Source: Marininema mesophilum (lineage in GTDB: Bacteria > Bacillota > Bacilli > Thermoactinomycetales > DSM-45169). Taken from it: 64,000 bases of DNA. The notes below the pieces were generated by a model that was not told the DNA's origin, did no database searches, and was given only the letters and a program-made list of their open reading frames with translations. This document shows, piece by piece, positions 27,701 through 35,522 of this stretch. The translations under genes and the position numbers were made by a program. Position 1 is the stretch's first letter. Every line of letters begins with the position of its first letter. The DNA lies in the NCBI RefSeq assembly GCF_900106775.1, contig NZ_FNNQ01000015.1, positions 1 through 64,000 of the forward strand, given 5' to 3'.

Positions 27701-30460
27701 GGAAGTGCGGAGAGATTCATGGTGTTCCATCAACCGTTGAATCGCCTCGGATAACTTTTCTCGATTCAAGTTCCCTTCAATCATCGTCGCAGTGGGTAGG
27801 TTGTAGGCGACAGAATTTTCTTCTAGTTGCCACAGAATAAACAGCCGCTTCTGTTGAGAGGAGACCGGATAATATTCTCTTTGCTCCGTGGGGTGGATGG
27901 ATTGGTTTCCTAGTTCCTGTCGCTGAGAAACTAGCAGGGCTAGCTCTCTCACTGTTGGCTGACGAAAGATTTCGCTTAGATGTAGGCTCGTCTCTAATTG
28001 ATCGTTCACCTTTAATAGGATTGCAGCGGCCTTTAACGAGTGACCACCTAGCTGAAAGAAGTCATCATCCAAACCAACCTTCTTAACTTCAAGCACTTCA
28101 GCCCATATTTGCGCAATCCGTTGTTCTATTTCATTTTCGGGTGCAACAAATGTAGCGCTTGCTGTCGCACCTAGATTCGTAGTAGGTAGCTTTTTTCGAT
28201 TGATTTTCCCATTCTGAGTCAATGGCATTTGATCCAACTGAGTGATGTAACCTGGAACCATATACTCTGGTAATCGCTCGGCTAGAAAGCTCCGCAGTTG
28301 TTGGATGGGCACAGACACATCCGCCACAAAATAGGCACTCAATGTTTGGGTTCCAATCGAGTCCTCCAGACTGATGACAACAACTTCCTCCACATCCGGG
28401 TGCTTCACCATACACGTCTCAATCTCACCTAACTCCACTCGGAAGCCTCTGATTTTGGTTTGGTGATCGATTCTACCGATATACTCAATCGTGCCATCTG
28501 GTAACCAACGTGCAAGATCCCCTGTCTTATACACCTTTTTCTCATAGATAGTAGAAAGATTCACAAACTTACTCGCTGTTCTTGCTTGAGCTTTGTAGTA
28601 GCCACGCCCCAAACTAATTCCACTGACACATAGTTCCCCCATTACGCCTACAGGGAGTGGATTCATATTGGAATCTACCATATAAACTTCCACATGGGGG
28701 ATTGGCTTCCCAATGGAAACAGGATTGAGTGCTCTAATCTCTTCATGGCTAACTTTGTAGAATGTAGTGATATCTGTACACTCTGTAGGACCATAAGTAT
28801 TAAACATTTCACAGTGACAGTTCGTCGATAAAATCCATGGTTGTAGCTTCTTGGTGTTCAACGATTCTCCACCCAATACCACATTCTTCAAGGAGGAAAG
28901 TTTTATATAATTTGATTTTTTATTATAATCCAACAACGGATAAAAGGCGCTGGGTGCACAATTTAACGTAGTAATTTGATGATTAATAATATCATCAGAA
29001 ATCTTATGATAGTCATAGATCCCAGGGTCAATAATCCTTAGACACCCCCCTGAGATAAGAGGCGCAAATAGGTTTTTATGGGCAGTATCGAAGCTCATCG
29101 GAGCCATCATCAACACATTTTCCATGTCAACTTCACGAATATACCACGTGAGTAAATTCACAAAGGAATTTCTCTTCAGCATCGCTGCCTTTGGTTCACC
29201 TGTGGTTCCTGATGTAAATAGGATGTACATCAGACCGTCAGCCGCATAGGTCAGACCAAGATTCTCCTCCATCGATGGTGAATTAGCTTCCTTAGCTAGA
29301 ACCTTATCGATATCGATGGTATGAATGTGCCCAGGAGCGTCATAGTGGATATCGCCCGTTTTCAATAATATCTCTACATTGGAATTGGTTAATAGATAAT
29401 CAATCCGCTCTGTTGGGTAATTGGGATCAATCGACAGGTATGCTCCCCCCGATTTCACAATTCCTAAAAAGCCAACAGGCATTTCAAGAGACCGTTCCAC
29501 TAGGATGCCTACAATCGATCCTTCGCCGACACCCTCTTCCACTAACCGGTGAGCAATACGATTGACCTTCCTGTTCAATTCCTTGTAGCTCACTTGTTGA
29601 TCCTTAAAGCCTACCGCAATCTCATCTGGCGTCTTAACTACTTGTCCCTCAAATAATTCAACCACGAATCTGGTTTCTGGCGGCTCAGTAGCCGTGTCGT
29701 TAAATTGGTAGAGGACTCGATCTTTTTCCTCTTCGGATAACATACTAATCTCAGAGAGTAGACCAGTAGGGTTACGAACTCCAGAGAGGAGCACTTGATT
29801 TAGTTGATCAAGTACTCGGCGTAACTGCTCATGTTTCCTTTGATCCTTAAAAGACACCTTGCATTCTATCTGTTCACCGATCACATTAAATTGAAAGATC
29901 GTATCCGCATAAGAAGGGTACTCAAAATCGATATTCTGGATATTTTGCATCGCCACCATCGTGCGCGGACTTAACGAAGGCGGTGTCGATGAATCCTTTT
30001 CCAACAACTTGCTCAATTGATCGTAGGAGACTCTTTGATGTTTATTCGCTTCAACAATATTTTGTTGTACCTCGAGGAGCAGCTCCTTAAAGGTAAGCTC
30101 ACTCCGCAGATATTGCCTAATAATCAGGGGATGATCTTGAAATGATACGCCTGATTTCGACTGTAGTACGGGTATTCCCAAAGATACGTCTTGATTTCTT
30201 GTATAGATAGAAAGCAGATACTGAATTCCACTGACCAGAATAATGAAAATTCCATACTCTGAACCTCTACCCAAAGCACTGATTTCCCGGGATAGCTCCT
30301 CAGGAAGCGAGTACTGAAATTGATGGATCTCTGCAGGATTTACTCCCGTTTTTCGCTCATGTAGCACAAAGCTACCCATACTCATATCCGCTGACAACTT
30401 ATTGAGCCAAAACTGCTCTTCTTTCGTTACCTCCGTTGACGGCAAAGTCGTAGTATCCAT
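24707..30460 (-). CDS. NRPS-1: half C-A-PCP-C-A-PCP
   Basis: 1,917 residues. The first about 240 residues match only the C-terminal lobe of a condensation domain; the lobe carrying HHxxxDG is absent, so it should not catalyse condensation alone. Then A1 (255-760), PCP1 Ser near 805 (LGGHSLKAA), a full C domain (850-1290, HHIIFDG near 990), A2 (1315-1800) and PCP2 Ser near 1843 (LGGNSLTVI), ending in a very basic tail. Specificity residues read by eye: A1 DTKNVGTDI, which I do not recognise, and A2 DVQGMALIY, which partly recalls the Pro code (DVQ...A) but is not safe to call. GAGGAGG lies 6 nt before the ATG. The half C domain at its start may pair with the free C domain ending NRPS-3. Confidence 0.92.
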   Translation of the reverse strand: MDTTTLPSTEVTKEEQFWLNKLSADMSMGSFVLHERKTGVNPAEIHQFQYSLPEELSREISALGRGSEYGIFIILVSGIQYLLSIYTRNQDVSLGIPVLQSKSGVSFQDHPLIIRQYLRSELTFKELLLEVQQNIVEANKHQRVSYDQLSKLLEKDSSTPPSLSPRTMVAMQNIQNIDFEYPSYADTIFQFNVIGEQIECKVSFKDQRKHEQLRRVLDQLNQVLLSGVRNPTGLLSEISMLSEEEKDRVLYQFNDTATEPPETRFVVELFEGQVVKTPDEIAVGFKDQQVSYKELNRKVNRIAHRLVEEGVGEGSIVGILVERSLEMPVGFLGIVKSGGAYLSIDPNYPTERIDYLLTNSNVEILLKTGDIHYDAPGHIHTIDIDKVLAKEANSPSMEENLGLTYAADGLMYILFTSGTTGEPKAAMLKRNSFVNLLTWYIREVDMENVLMMAPMSFDTAHKNLFAPLISGGCLRIIDPGIYDYHKISDDIINHQITTLNCAPSAFYPLLDYNKKSNYIKLSSLKNVVLGGESLNTKKLQPWILSTNCHCEMFNTYGPTECTDITTFYKVSHEEIRALNPVSIGKPIPHVEVYMVDSNMNPLPVGVMGELCVSGISLGRGYYKAQARTASKFVNLSTIYEKKVYKTGDLARWLPDGTIEYIGRIDHQTKIRGFRVELGEIETCMVKHPDVEEVVVISLEDSIGTQTLSAYFVADVSVPIQQLRSFLAERLPEYMVPGYITQLDQMPLTQNGKINRKKLPTTNLGATASATFVAPENEIEQRIAQIWAEVLEVKKVGLDDDFFQLGGHSLKAAAILLKVNDQLETSLHLSEIFRQPTVRELALLVSQRQELGNQSIHPTEQREYYPVSSQQKRLFILWQLEENSVAYNLPTATMIEGNLNREKLSEAIQRLMEHHESLRTSFAFAEGELVQRIHPHMENIVDFAEVKEEELEDHVQRFIQPFDLEHAPLFRVKVLQVDHKKHLLLTDAHHIIFDGISMELVMREFIRHYDGDHPVSPTLQYRDYAVWQQRMNQSELFKKNEAYWLEVFKNDVPVLQLNTDFPRQPSQHFMGDRVSIETSAELTSRLRSLAATHGTTLYMVLLSAFNTLLYKYTGQEDIAIGSPVSGRNRPGLEALMGMFVNTVVMRNFPRGDQSFNQLLAEVKENTLNALDHEDYPFELLVDQLGVQRNTERNPLFDVLFTLENEPSVIDTGELSFHKHSLETGMTQFDLSIHAFENKESISFDFQYRTALFVQETMDRMAEQFIQLLDAVSSKGDILLREVRFLPKQEEKKILIDFNTTAGDVLDQQILPDLFAEQVKRTPTSLALSYGGEELTYVELDKRANQLARYLRRKGVDKKSIVAIVAEPSLEMVIGVWAVLKSGGAYLPIDPDFPEGRVDYILQDSGCKHVLMQSQFTSRFTLEQEVLDFADEEIVQEDGSPLQLENSPEDLAYVIYTSGTTGRPKGVMVEHRQIVNQLLGLITTLEFDASFSHLLLAKFTFDVSVQQLLLPFLSGGQLFIPEKETTVDPKRLWSFIEENQVDVMGAVPAHMNALLANLDTRPRLRTIMLAGEAFTTKLYDQLQASIQAEKIVNLYGPTEATIYATCYICDGVVQGTSLPIGKPLTNYKAYILNPALHPVPIGVTGELWIGGAGVARGYRNRLELTQERFMENPFAPGERMYRTGDLVRWLPDGKIQYIGREDHQVKIKGVRIEPNEINVHLVKHPRVTDAVVIPKSTPDGDLYLCAYVVTDERMMIAELRSFLEEIVPHYMIPAHFVRLDQLPLTSSDKVDIKQLQEKTDDQYMSQGTNYTEPVTPLEKAIASIWQQILGVKQVGLHDHFFDLGGNSLTVIQVSNRLREELNIEMPVVALFRYTTIYSLAKQLQGDSREGTREAADRSQVMKESKNRLKQRMKKKRGLK

Positions 30461-30472
30461 GAGAACCTCCTC

Positions 30473-31198
30473 TTACCGATGACCGACTCGATCATTTCGG
30501 TGTCCGATTTCTTCACTAATCGTCCTCGCAAGTTCTTCATAATGATCATTGATAAAAAAATGACCTCCTGGATAACCCCACACATGAAAATGACTCGTTG
30601 TATACTCACGCCATTTTTTTATCGCTTCTTCATCCACATCGTCCTCTTCTCCGTATAGGCCGATTATCGGAGAAGGTACTTTAGACTCTTCTTTTATGAA
30701 TCGATACTCTTCAACTAATCGAAAGTCCGCTCGTAGAATCGGAGAAAAAATGCTGAATAAATCCTGATTATCAAGAACTTCTTGGGGTGTCCCCTTCAAT
30801 TCTTGAATCTCTTTTTTAAAAGCATCATCTGGTAGGTGATGGATGGAGCGATCACGTGGCTGATCAGGAGCCTTTACACCTGAAAGATATAGATGGGCAG
30901 GTGGTTGGTATCCTTCCCTTATCACTTTTTTACAAAGTTCATAGGCGATCAACCCCCCCATACTATGACCAAAAAAAGAGTAATTTGCTGATCCAATCGT
31001 GTGCTTCAACTGATGAAATAAGTCCTCTGTCGCATCATCCATCTGTTGATAGAATGGCTCACTCCATCGTTTTCCCCTGCCTGCATACTCTACCGGATAA
31101 CATTCAATCCCATGAAGTAAGTGTTTTCGCCACTTTGCATAGACCGATGCGGCTCCCCCAGCATAGGGAAAGCAGAATAGAACTTGTTTAGTCATCAA
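30473..31198 (-). CDS. Type II thioesterase of the NRPS/PKS operon
   Basis: 241-residue alpha/beta hydrolase of the external thioesterase family that removes misloaded acyl groups from carrier proteins. It begins KQVLFCFPYAGGAASVYAKW (typical TEII opening), has the nucleophile motif GHSMGG near residue 95, an Asp in the GEEDD region, and the catalytic His in PGGHFF near 215. The length is normal for the family. It is the first gene of the minus-strand operon, 12 bp ahead of NRPS-1. Two ATG codons lie in tandem at 31198 and 31195, preceded by GAGGG. It is an editing enzyme and unlikely to provide product release. Confidence 0.92.
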   Translation of the reverse strand: MMTKQVLFCFPYAGGAASVYAKWRKHLLHGIECYPVEYAGRGKRWSEPFYQQMDDATEDLFHQLKHTIGSANYSFFGHSMGGLIAYELCKKVIREGYQPPAHLYLSGVKAPDQPRDRSIHHLPDDAFKKEIQELKGTPQEVLDNQDLFSIFSPILRADFRLVEEYRFIKEESKVPSPIIGLYGEEDDVDEEAIKKWREYTTSHFHVWGYPGGHFFINDHYEELARTISEEIGHRNDRVGHR

Positions 31199-32252
31199 AC
31201 ATCCCTCACATTCTCATATCACAAGTTTACTAAGTTGCTCTTCGATTTTTTTCACGACTGGATAACCCGATGCACATGGTTTATTTTTTATAGAGAGGAT
31301 TATATTTACATAGACAGAACTACAATGAACAAGCCATATTAACAAGTAATTTGAAACATTTCGATGAATGAATCCATGTCTGATCTATACATATTTCATA
31401 TCGTTCTATCTTTAATAAGTAGATGTGCTGCCCCAGAAGGGAAGTAGGGCTTTGGAATACGGAGGGATTCTGATTGTGAAAAAATCAGAACAGTGAGGTA
31501 GTTAGTAGATTCATCACGCGTTGACTTGTTATTCAACACCGTGTGTAGAAATCTATATTTCAATTACTGGACTCCATCATCATAACCTATCTCGAATGTG
31601 GAATGCCACCCTTAAATTACAAAATTCATCATGTGATGGGATCTCAAGTAACTTCACAAAATCCAGAGATTATACGGCCTGACTGAGGCGAATAGATTGC
31701 TAAGGATCCTATTCAATAAAATGACACCATTTATTTTTTGAAACTTAATAAATACATCTATGTTAATTAACATTAATGGTGTATTATGATGGTAGTTAAT
31801 TTTCACTATTTTACAGGAGGACTGATAACTGCCTGTCAATTAAGAATACTTATACTCCTACAACAGTCGCTTATTTCAACCGTCGGCCTGATCAAGTTCA
31901 CCTACTATTCTTCCAGCTTCCCGATCAATCGCGTGATTGTTACCCTCGCTTCTTTTTTGTGTAGCGTGCATGTTCCTCTATCACTTGAACACCTTTCTTT
32001 TGACCCTATCATGCTATGAAAATTAGATTACATGACGCTATGTTCCCATGATCCTATTATGAGATGGTTATTTTCGTGTGTGAAACTCGATTTGCATGCT
32101 CCTAAAGGAGGGATTACAAAACTAAGATCAATATATCAGCTATCTCTTCTGACTATTCTGAATAATAATCAATCCTTCGCTATCTGAATTTATAACAGTC
32201 AGTGATTTATAGGCACACTAATTAATTGATAGAGGAAGAGGGAGTGCTTCCC
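31199..32252 (+). other. Long AT-rich intergenic region between the NRPS operon and the desaturase
   Basis: About 1 kb with no convincing gene on either strand. On the minus strand a TATAAT-like box at 31299-31304 could be the -10 of the NRPS operon promoter, with only a poor -35 (TTGTAG at 15-bp spacing). An open frame of about 56 codons without a start codon runs over the same stretch and stops at about 31217; it could be chance or a gene remnant. On the plus strand, strong SD-like sequences near 31815 (CAGGAGG) and 32102 (AAAGGAGG) are not followed by start codons. No repeat, riboswitch or RNA gene was recognised. Confidence 0.4.
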
Positions 32253-33260
32253 ATGAATACGTCCATAAACCAATTACATTCACATCAAGAAATGCAAAAA
32301 TATCATTTTTCCCCGGTGATAGTGAAAAAGATCCGTCAGTTGCAACAGCGTAATAACTGGTACAATTTTTTTGCCATTGGACTCGATTGGCTCATCATTG
32401 CCTCAGCGATCGGTATGTACTATCTATATCCTTCTATTTGGGTCTATCTATTAACGATTACGATCATTGGTAGTCGCATGCGTGGGTTGGATATCATGAT
32501 GCATGAATCGAGCCATCATATGCTCTTTAAAAATCGCAAACTAAACAAGTGGGTAGCAAGCTTTTTCGCCGCTTTCCCCATCCTGATCTCCCACCATGCT
32601 TATCGTAAGGGACATATGGTCCATCACAAATATTTGTGGAGTGAAATGGATCCAGACTTTCAAAGATATCAGTTGGTCGGCTTAGATACACCACCTACCA
32701 GTCGTATTCAATTTTTACTTCGCCACTGCCTACGCCCCTTATTCTTAATTCACCTTCCTATCTATTTAATGGGCATGCTAAAAGTAACCATGTATGCAAA
32801 GGATGAACCTCGTTTTGATGTAGTGATCCGCGTTACCTACTGGACATTGATTATTACCGCATCCATCGTATTTGATTTTTGGTTAGAGTTCATTCTCTTC
32901 TGGTTTGTGCCCTTTTTCACAACCTTACAGATTATTAAATACTGGGCTGAGATGGCTGAACATGCTGGACTGGAATCTGATAATGAATTATTTGCTTCCA
33001 GAAATTCCTTTGGAAATTGGTTCGAACGTAAATTAATCCACCCCCATCGGAATTCTTTCCACTTAGTTCATCATCTCTTCCCAGCCGTTCCTCACTATAA
33101 CATCAAGAAAGCCCATCTGCTTCTTATGGAAGATCCCGAGTATCAAAAAGCCCATCATTGTACGGGGTTCTTCCTCTCCCTCGCCCCGGGTTTCTCCTCT
33201 GTGATCGATGATGTTCAAGGGCGTATTCCCTTTTGGAACAAGATGAAAAAATCCAATTAA
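32253..33260 (+). CDS. Fatty acid desaturase family membrane protein
   Basis: 335-residue di-iron membrane enzyme of the FA_desaturase superfamily, which introduces double bonds (or hydroxyl or keto groups in relatives) into acyl chains or other lipids. The three histidine boxes are HESSHH near residue 86, HMVHH near 122 and HLVHH near 268, between hydrophobic stretches (about 35-70 and 190-225). The frame can be extended upstream to a TTG at 32226, but a GAGGAAGAGGGAG ribosome-binding site sits 9 nt before the ATG at 32253, so that start is preferred. It is divergent from the NRPS operon across 1 kb. Acting on the fatty acyl starter of the lipopeptide is possible but unproven; general membrane-lipid desaturation is equally plausible. 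Confidence 0.85.
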   Translation: MNTSINQLHSHQEMQKYHFSPVIVKKIRQLQQRNNWYNFFAIGLDWLIIASAIGMYYLYPSIWVYLLTITIIGSRMRGLDIMMHESSHHMLFKNRKLNKWVASFFAAFPILISHHAYRKGHMVHHKYLWSEMDPDFQRYQLVGLDTPPTSRIQFLLRHCLRPLFLIHLPIYLMGMLKVTMYAKDEPRFDVVIRVTYWTLIITASIVFDFWLEFILFWFVPFFTTLQIIKYWAEMAEHAGLESDNELFASRNSFGNWFERKLIHPHRNSFHLVHHLFPAVPHYNIKKAHLLLMEDPEYQKAHHCTGFFLSLAPGFSSVIDDVQGRIPFWNKMKKSN

Positions 33261-33305
33261 ATTACATCGTTACACACCGTTCCATTATCAACCGTTCCAA
33301 ACCCA

Positions 33306-33350
33306 TTTAAATGACCTAAGCCCGGGGTTACCAGGCTTAGGTCATTTAAA
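33306..33350. terminator. Bidirectional hairpin terminator
   Basis: A perfect 17-bp inverted repeat (arms 33306-33322 and 33334-33350, TTTAAATGACCTAAGCC) with an 11-nt loop. The A/T-rich base of the stem gives U-rich ends in both directions. It lies between the convergent desaturase and serine hydrolase genes. Confidence 0.85.
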
Positions 33351-33392
33351 ACATCATAGGGTGACTAAATTATTTGTCAAATTGACATTCAT

Positions 33393-34436
33393 TCATCCGT
33401 TCCGAACCTGTTCACTATCCACCATTTCATCAATCGATTTGGCAATCGGTAGCAATCCCACATCCACATTGGCTAGGATATGAGCTTGCGCCTTCGACTT
33501 CGTATAATAGGTGGATCGTAACCTTACTCCCGGATCACTACCAAACACCAGATACTTAAATACCTTATCTTCTCTCTTCAACATCCAAACCCCATAACCA
33601 TAATACACCTGATCATTGCTATGGACATGGGGTGTCAACATCTGTTTCGTCACTTTTTCTCCCATCAACTGATGTTGAGTAAGGGCATTCCAGAACTTCT
33701 CCAGATCTCGCACAGTTGTAAAGGCGCCTCCATCAGGACCCCCTTTGATCGGAACCGAGTAGATATTGGTTTTCCAGGATTGATTCTCTTCATCGTCGAT
33801 ATAACCGAGCGCTGTTCGTGCTGGCAATTGATCCAACCGATAGTATCCCGAATCATCCATCCCACTCACGCGGAAGATATTCTCTTCAACATACTGCGTA
33901 AAGGGAGTTCCTGTCACTTGTTCAACAATCAACCCTAGTAAAATAAACCCTGCATTACTATATGAAAACTTCTCCCCTGGGTTAAATTTCATTGGCTGAT
34001 CCTTAAACATCGGAAGGAAATCCCCAGGACATTGAATGGAATACATCGGTGTAGCTACCCACAATTCCTCAAAATCATCCATGATTTCCTCATCAAAATA
34101 ATCAGGGGCCCCTGAAGTATGGGTTAACAGTTGGTGGATCGTTATATCATCGTGGAACTGTTGAAAGGACACGCCTACACAATCCTTCAGGTATGTATCG
34201 AAGGTTAGCTTTCCTTGCTCAACCAATTGGCAAATCGCCACCGCTGCAAATATTTTGCACCCCGATGCCATTCCAAACCTTGTCCGCTCTGTATTACTAA
34301 TTTGCTCACTGCGGTTGGCAAATCCATACCCACTTGCAAAAAACTGCTCATGATCCCGAACCAATATCGAACCAGAGAACGCCTGAGCTTGATAGTGTTT
34401 GCGAATAATATCTTCCACTTTATTTTTTAGATTCAT
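33393..34436 (-). CDS. Serine hydrolase of the beta-lactamase/S12 family
   Basis: 347 residues with the class C beta-lactamase/D-Ala-D-Ala peptidase fold: SxxK as SGCK near residue 58, YxN as YSN near 158 and a late GSD motif near 315. There is no signal peptide or membrane helix, so it appears cytosolic. Relatives include esterases, D-aminopeptidases and PBP4*-like enzymes; the substrate cannot be read from the sequence. It is monocistronic, convergent with the desaturase and flanked by the strong terminator. Nearness to the NRPS operon makes an intracellular resistance or editing role conceivable, but there is no direct support. The ATG at 34436 follows an AGAGAGG-like ribosome-binding site. 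Confidence 0.85.
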   Translation of the reverse strand: MNLKNKVEDIIRKHYQAQAFSGSILVRDHEQFFASGYGFANRSEQISNTERTRFGMASGCKIFAAVAICQLVEQGKLTFDTYLKDCVGVSFQQFHDDITIHQLLTHTSGAPDYFDEEIMDDFEELWVATPMYSIQCPGDFLPMFKDQPMKFNPGEKFSYSNAGFILLGLIVEQVTGTPFTQYVEENIFRVSGMDDSGYYRLDQLPARTALGYIDDEENQSWKTNIYSVPIKGGPDGGAFTTVRDLEKFWNALTQHQLMGEKVTKQMLTPHVHSNDQVYYGYGVWMLKREDKVFKYLVFGSDPGVRLRSTYYTKSKAQAHILANVDVGLLPIAKSIDEMVDSEQVRNG

Positions 34437-34688
34437 TTCTCCACAACCTCTCTTTCTATTTTTCAGCTCCCCTTAATACAATCCACAAATAATAAATAAA
34501 CACTTTATTACTAATATATCAGAAGAATACGAGTACGCAAATTCTTCTCATCACTCTGAAAATCCACTGAACCCTTCACCTTCCCAATAGATACAAGTTG
34601 CCCAAAAGAGGAAATCCACCGCTAAACAAGAAGAAAAAAACAATAAATAGCGTCCCATAATAGACGCTTACATCCAAGGAGGAGCACT

Positions 34689-35522
34689 ATGGGAACCACT
34701 TTGCAAGGACAGAAGGATAAAGCGAGTGCCTTCAGCCAATTACATCTTGACCCAACCATCCTCGTCCTCCCCAATGCTTGGGATGTCGCCAGTGCAAAAA
34801 TTTATGAACGAAAAGGTTTTGCTGCGGTAGGTACGACTAGCGCAGGGATCGCTGCCTCCCTCGGCTACCCTGATGGAGAGTATGTACCTAAACATTTATT
34901 GATGGAAACAACCAAACGAATCACCGATCATCTTGCTATCCCCGTAACTGCTGATATTGTCAATGGATATGGTAGCACTTACGCAGAAGTACTGGATACC
35001 GTCCGTACCATCATCGAATGTGGTGTAGTGGGGATCAACATTGAAGATGGTCTTCCTAACCATACCCTAGAAAAAATAGAAAGCCAGTCGGAAAAAATCC
35101 GCGCGATCCGGCAATTAGCGGATACACTGGATATCCCTCTGGTCATTAATGCACGGATCGATACCTATTGGTCACAAATCGGTGAACCAAGCATCCGGCA
35201 AGAACAAACAATCCAACGAGCAAACACCTACCTTAGAGCCGGTGCTGACTCCATTTTCATTCCGAGTGTGAGCGATCCAGCAACCATCCAGACCTTTGTC
35301 TCCATGATTAACGGACCTATCAACATCTTAGCTGGCCCACATTCCCCTTGTATTTCAGAATTGGAGCAATGGGGAGTCTCCCGCGTCAGTTTTGGTTCAG
35401 GACCCATCCGTAGAATCTTTACTCATATCGAAGCCATCGCAGATGAAATCGCCAGTCAGGGTACCTATCACACCCTAACTGATCCCATGCCCTATAGCGA
35501 ATTGAACCACCTATCAGAGTGA
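34689..35522 (+). CDS. Isocitrate lyase/PEP mutase superfamily protein
   Basis: 277-residue (beta/alpha)8 protein of the PEP-mutase/2-methylisocitrate-lyase-like group, enzymes that make or break C-C or C-P bonds next to a carboxylate. Family marks include NAWDVASAK near the N-terminus, GTTSAGIAASLGYPDG, the metal-site ADIVNGYG, and GINIEDG near 120, with the NARID strand after it. The length fits the short bacterial subgroup of unknown substrate. An AAGGAGG site precedes the ATG at 34689. Its 3' end overlaps that of the convergent MFS gene by 9 bp. No phosphonate-pathway partner (such as Ppd) is present, so phosphonate synthesis is not supported. Confidence 0.85.
   Translation: MGTTLQGQKDKASAFSQLHLDPTILVLPNAWDVASAKIYERKGFAAVGTTSAGIAASLGYPDGEYVPKHLLMETTKRITDHLAIPVTADIVNGYGSTYAEVLDTVRTIIECGVVGINIEDGLPNHTLEKIESQSEKIRAIRQLADTLDIPLVINARIDTYWSQIGEPSIRQEQTIQRANTYLRAGADSIFIPSVSDPATIQTFVSMINGPINILAGPHSPCISELEQWGVSRVSFGSGPIRRIFTHIEAIADEIASQGTYHTLTDPMPYSELNHLSE

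Noticed and set aside
31786..32019. 77-codon plus-strand frame in the region upstream of the desaturase
   Set aside because: No usable ribosome-binding site, odd composition and no recognisable motif; treated as chance.
33393..34436. Second prodrug peptidase
   Set aside because: It has the S12 motifs but no signal peptide or membrane helices, and a standard Y-S-N motif, so it is more likely a cytosolic esterase or peptidase.
34689..35522. Phosphonate biosynthesis locus suggested by the PEP-mutase-like gene
   Set aside because: No phosphonopyruvate decarboxylase or other phosphonate gene nearby; the short PEP-mutase-like subgroup is widespread with other roles.
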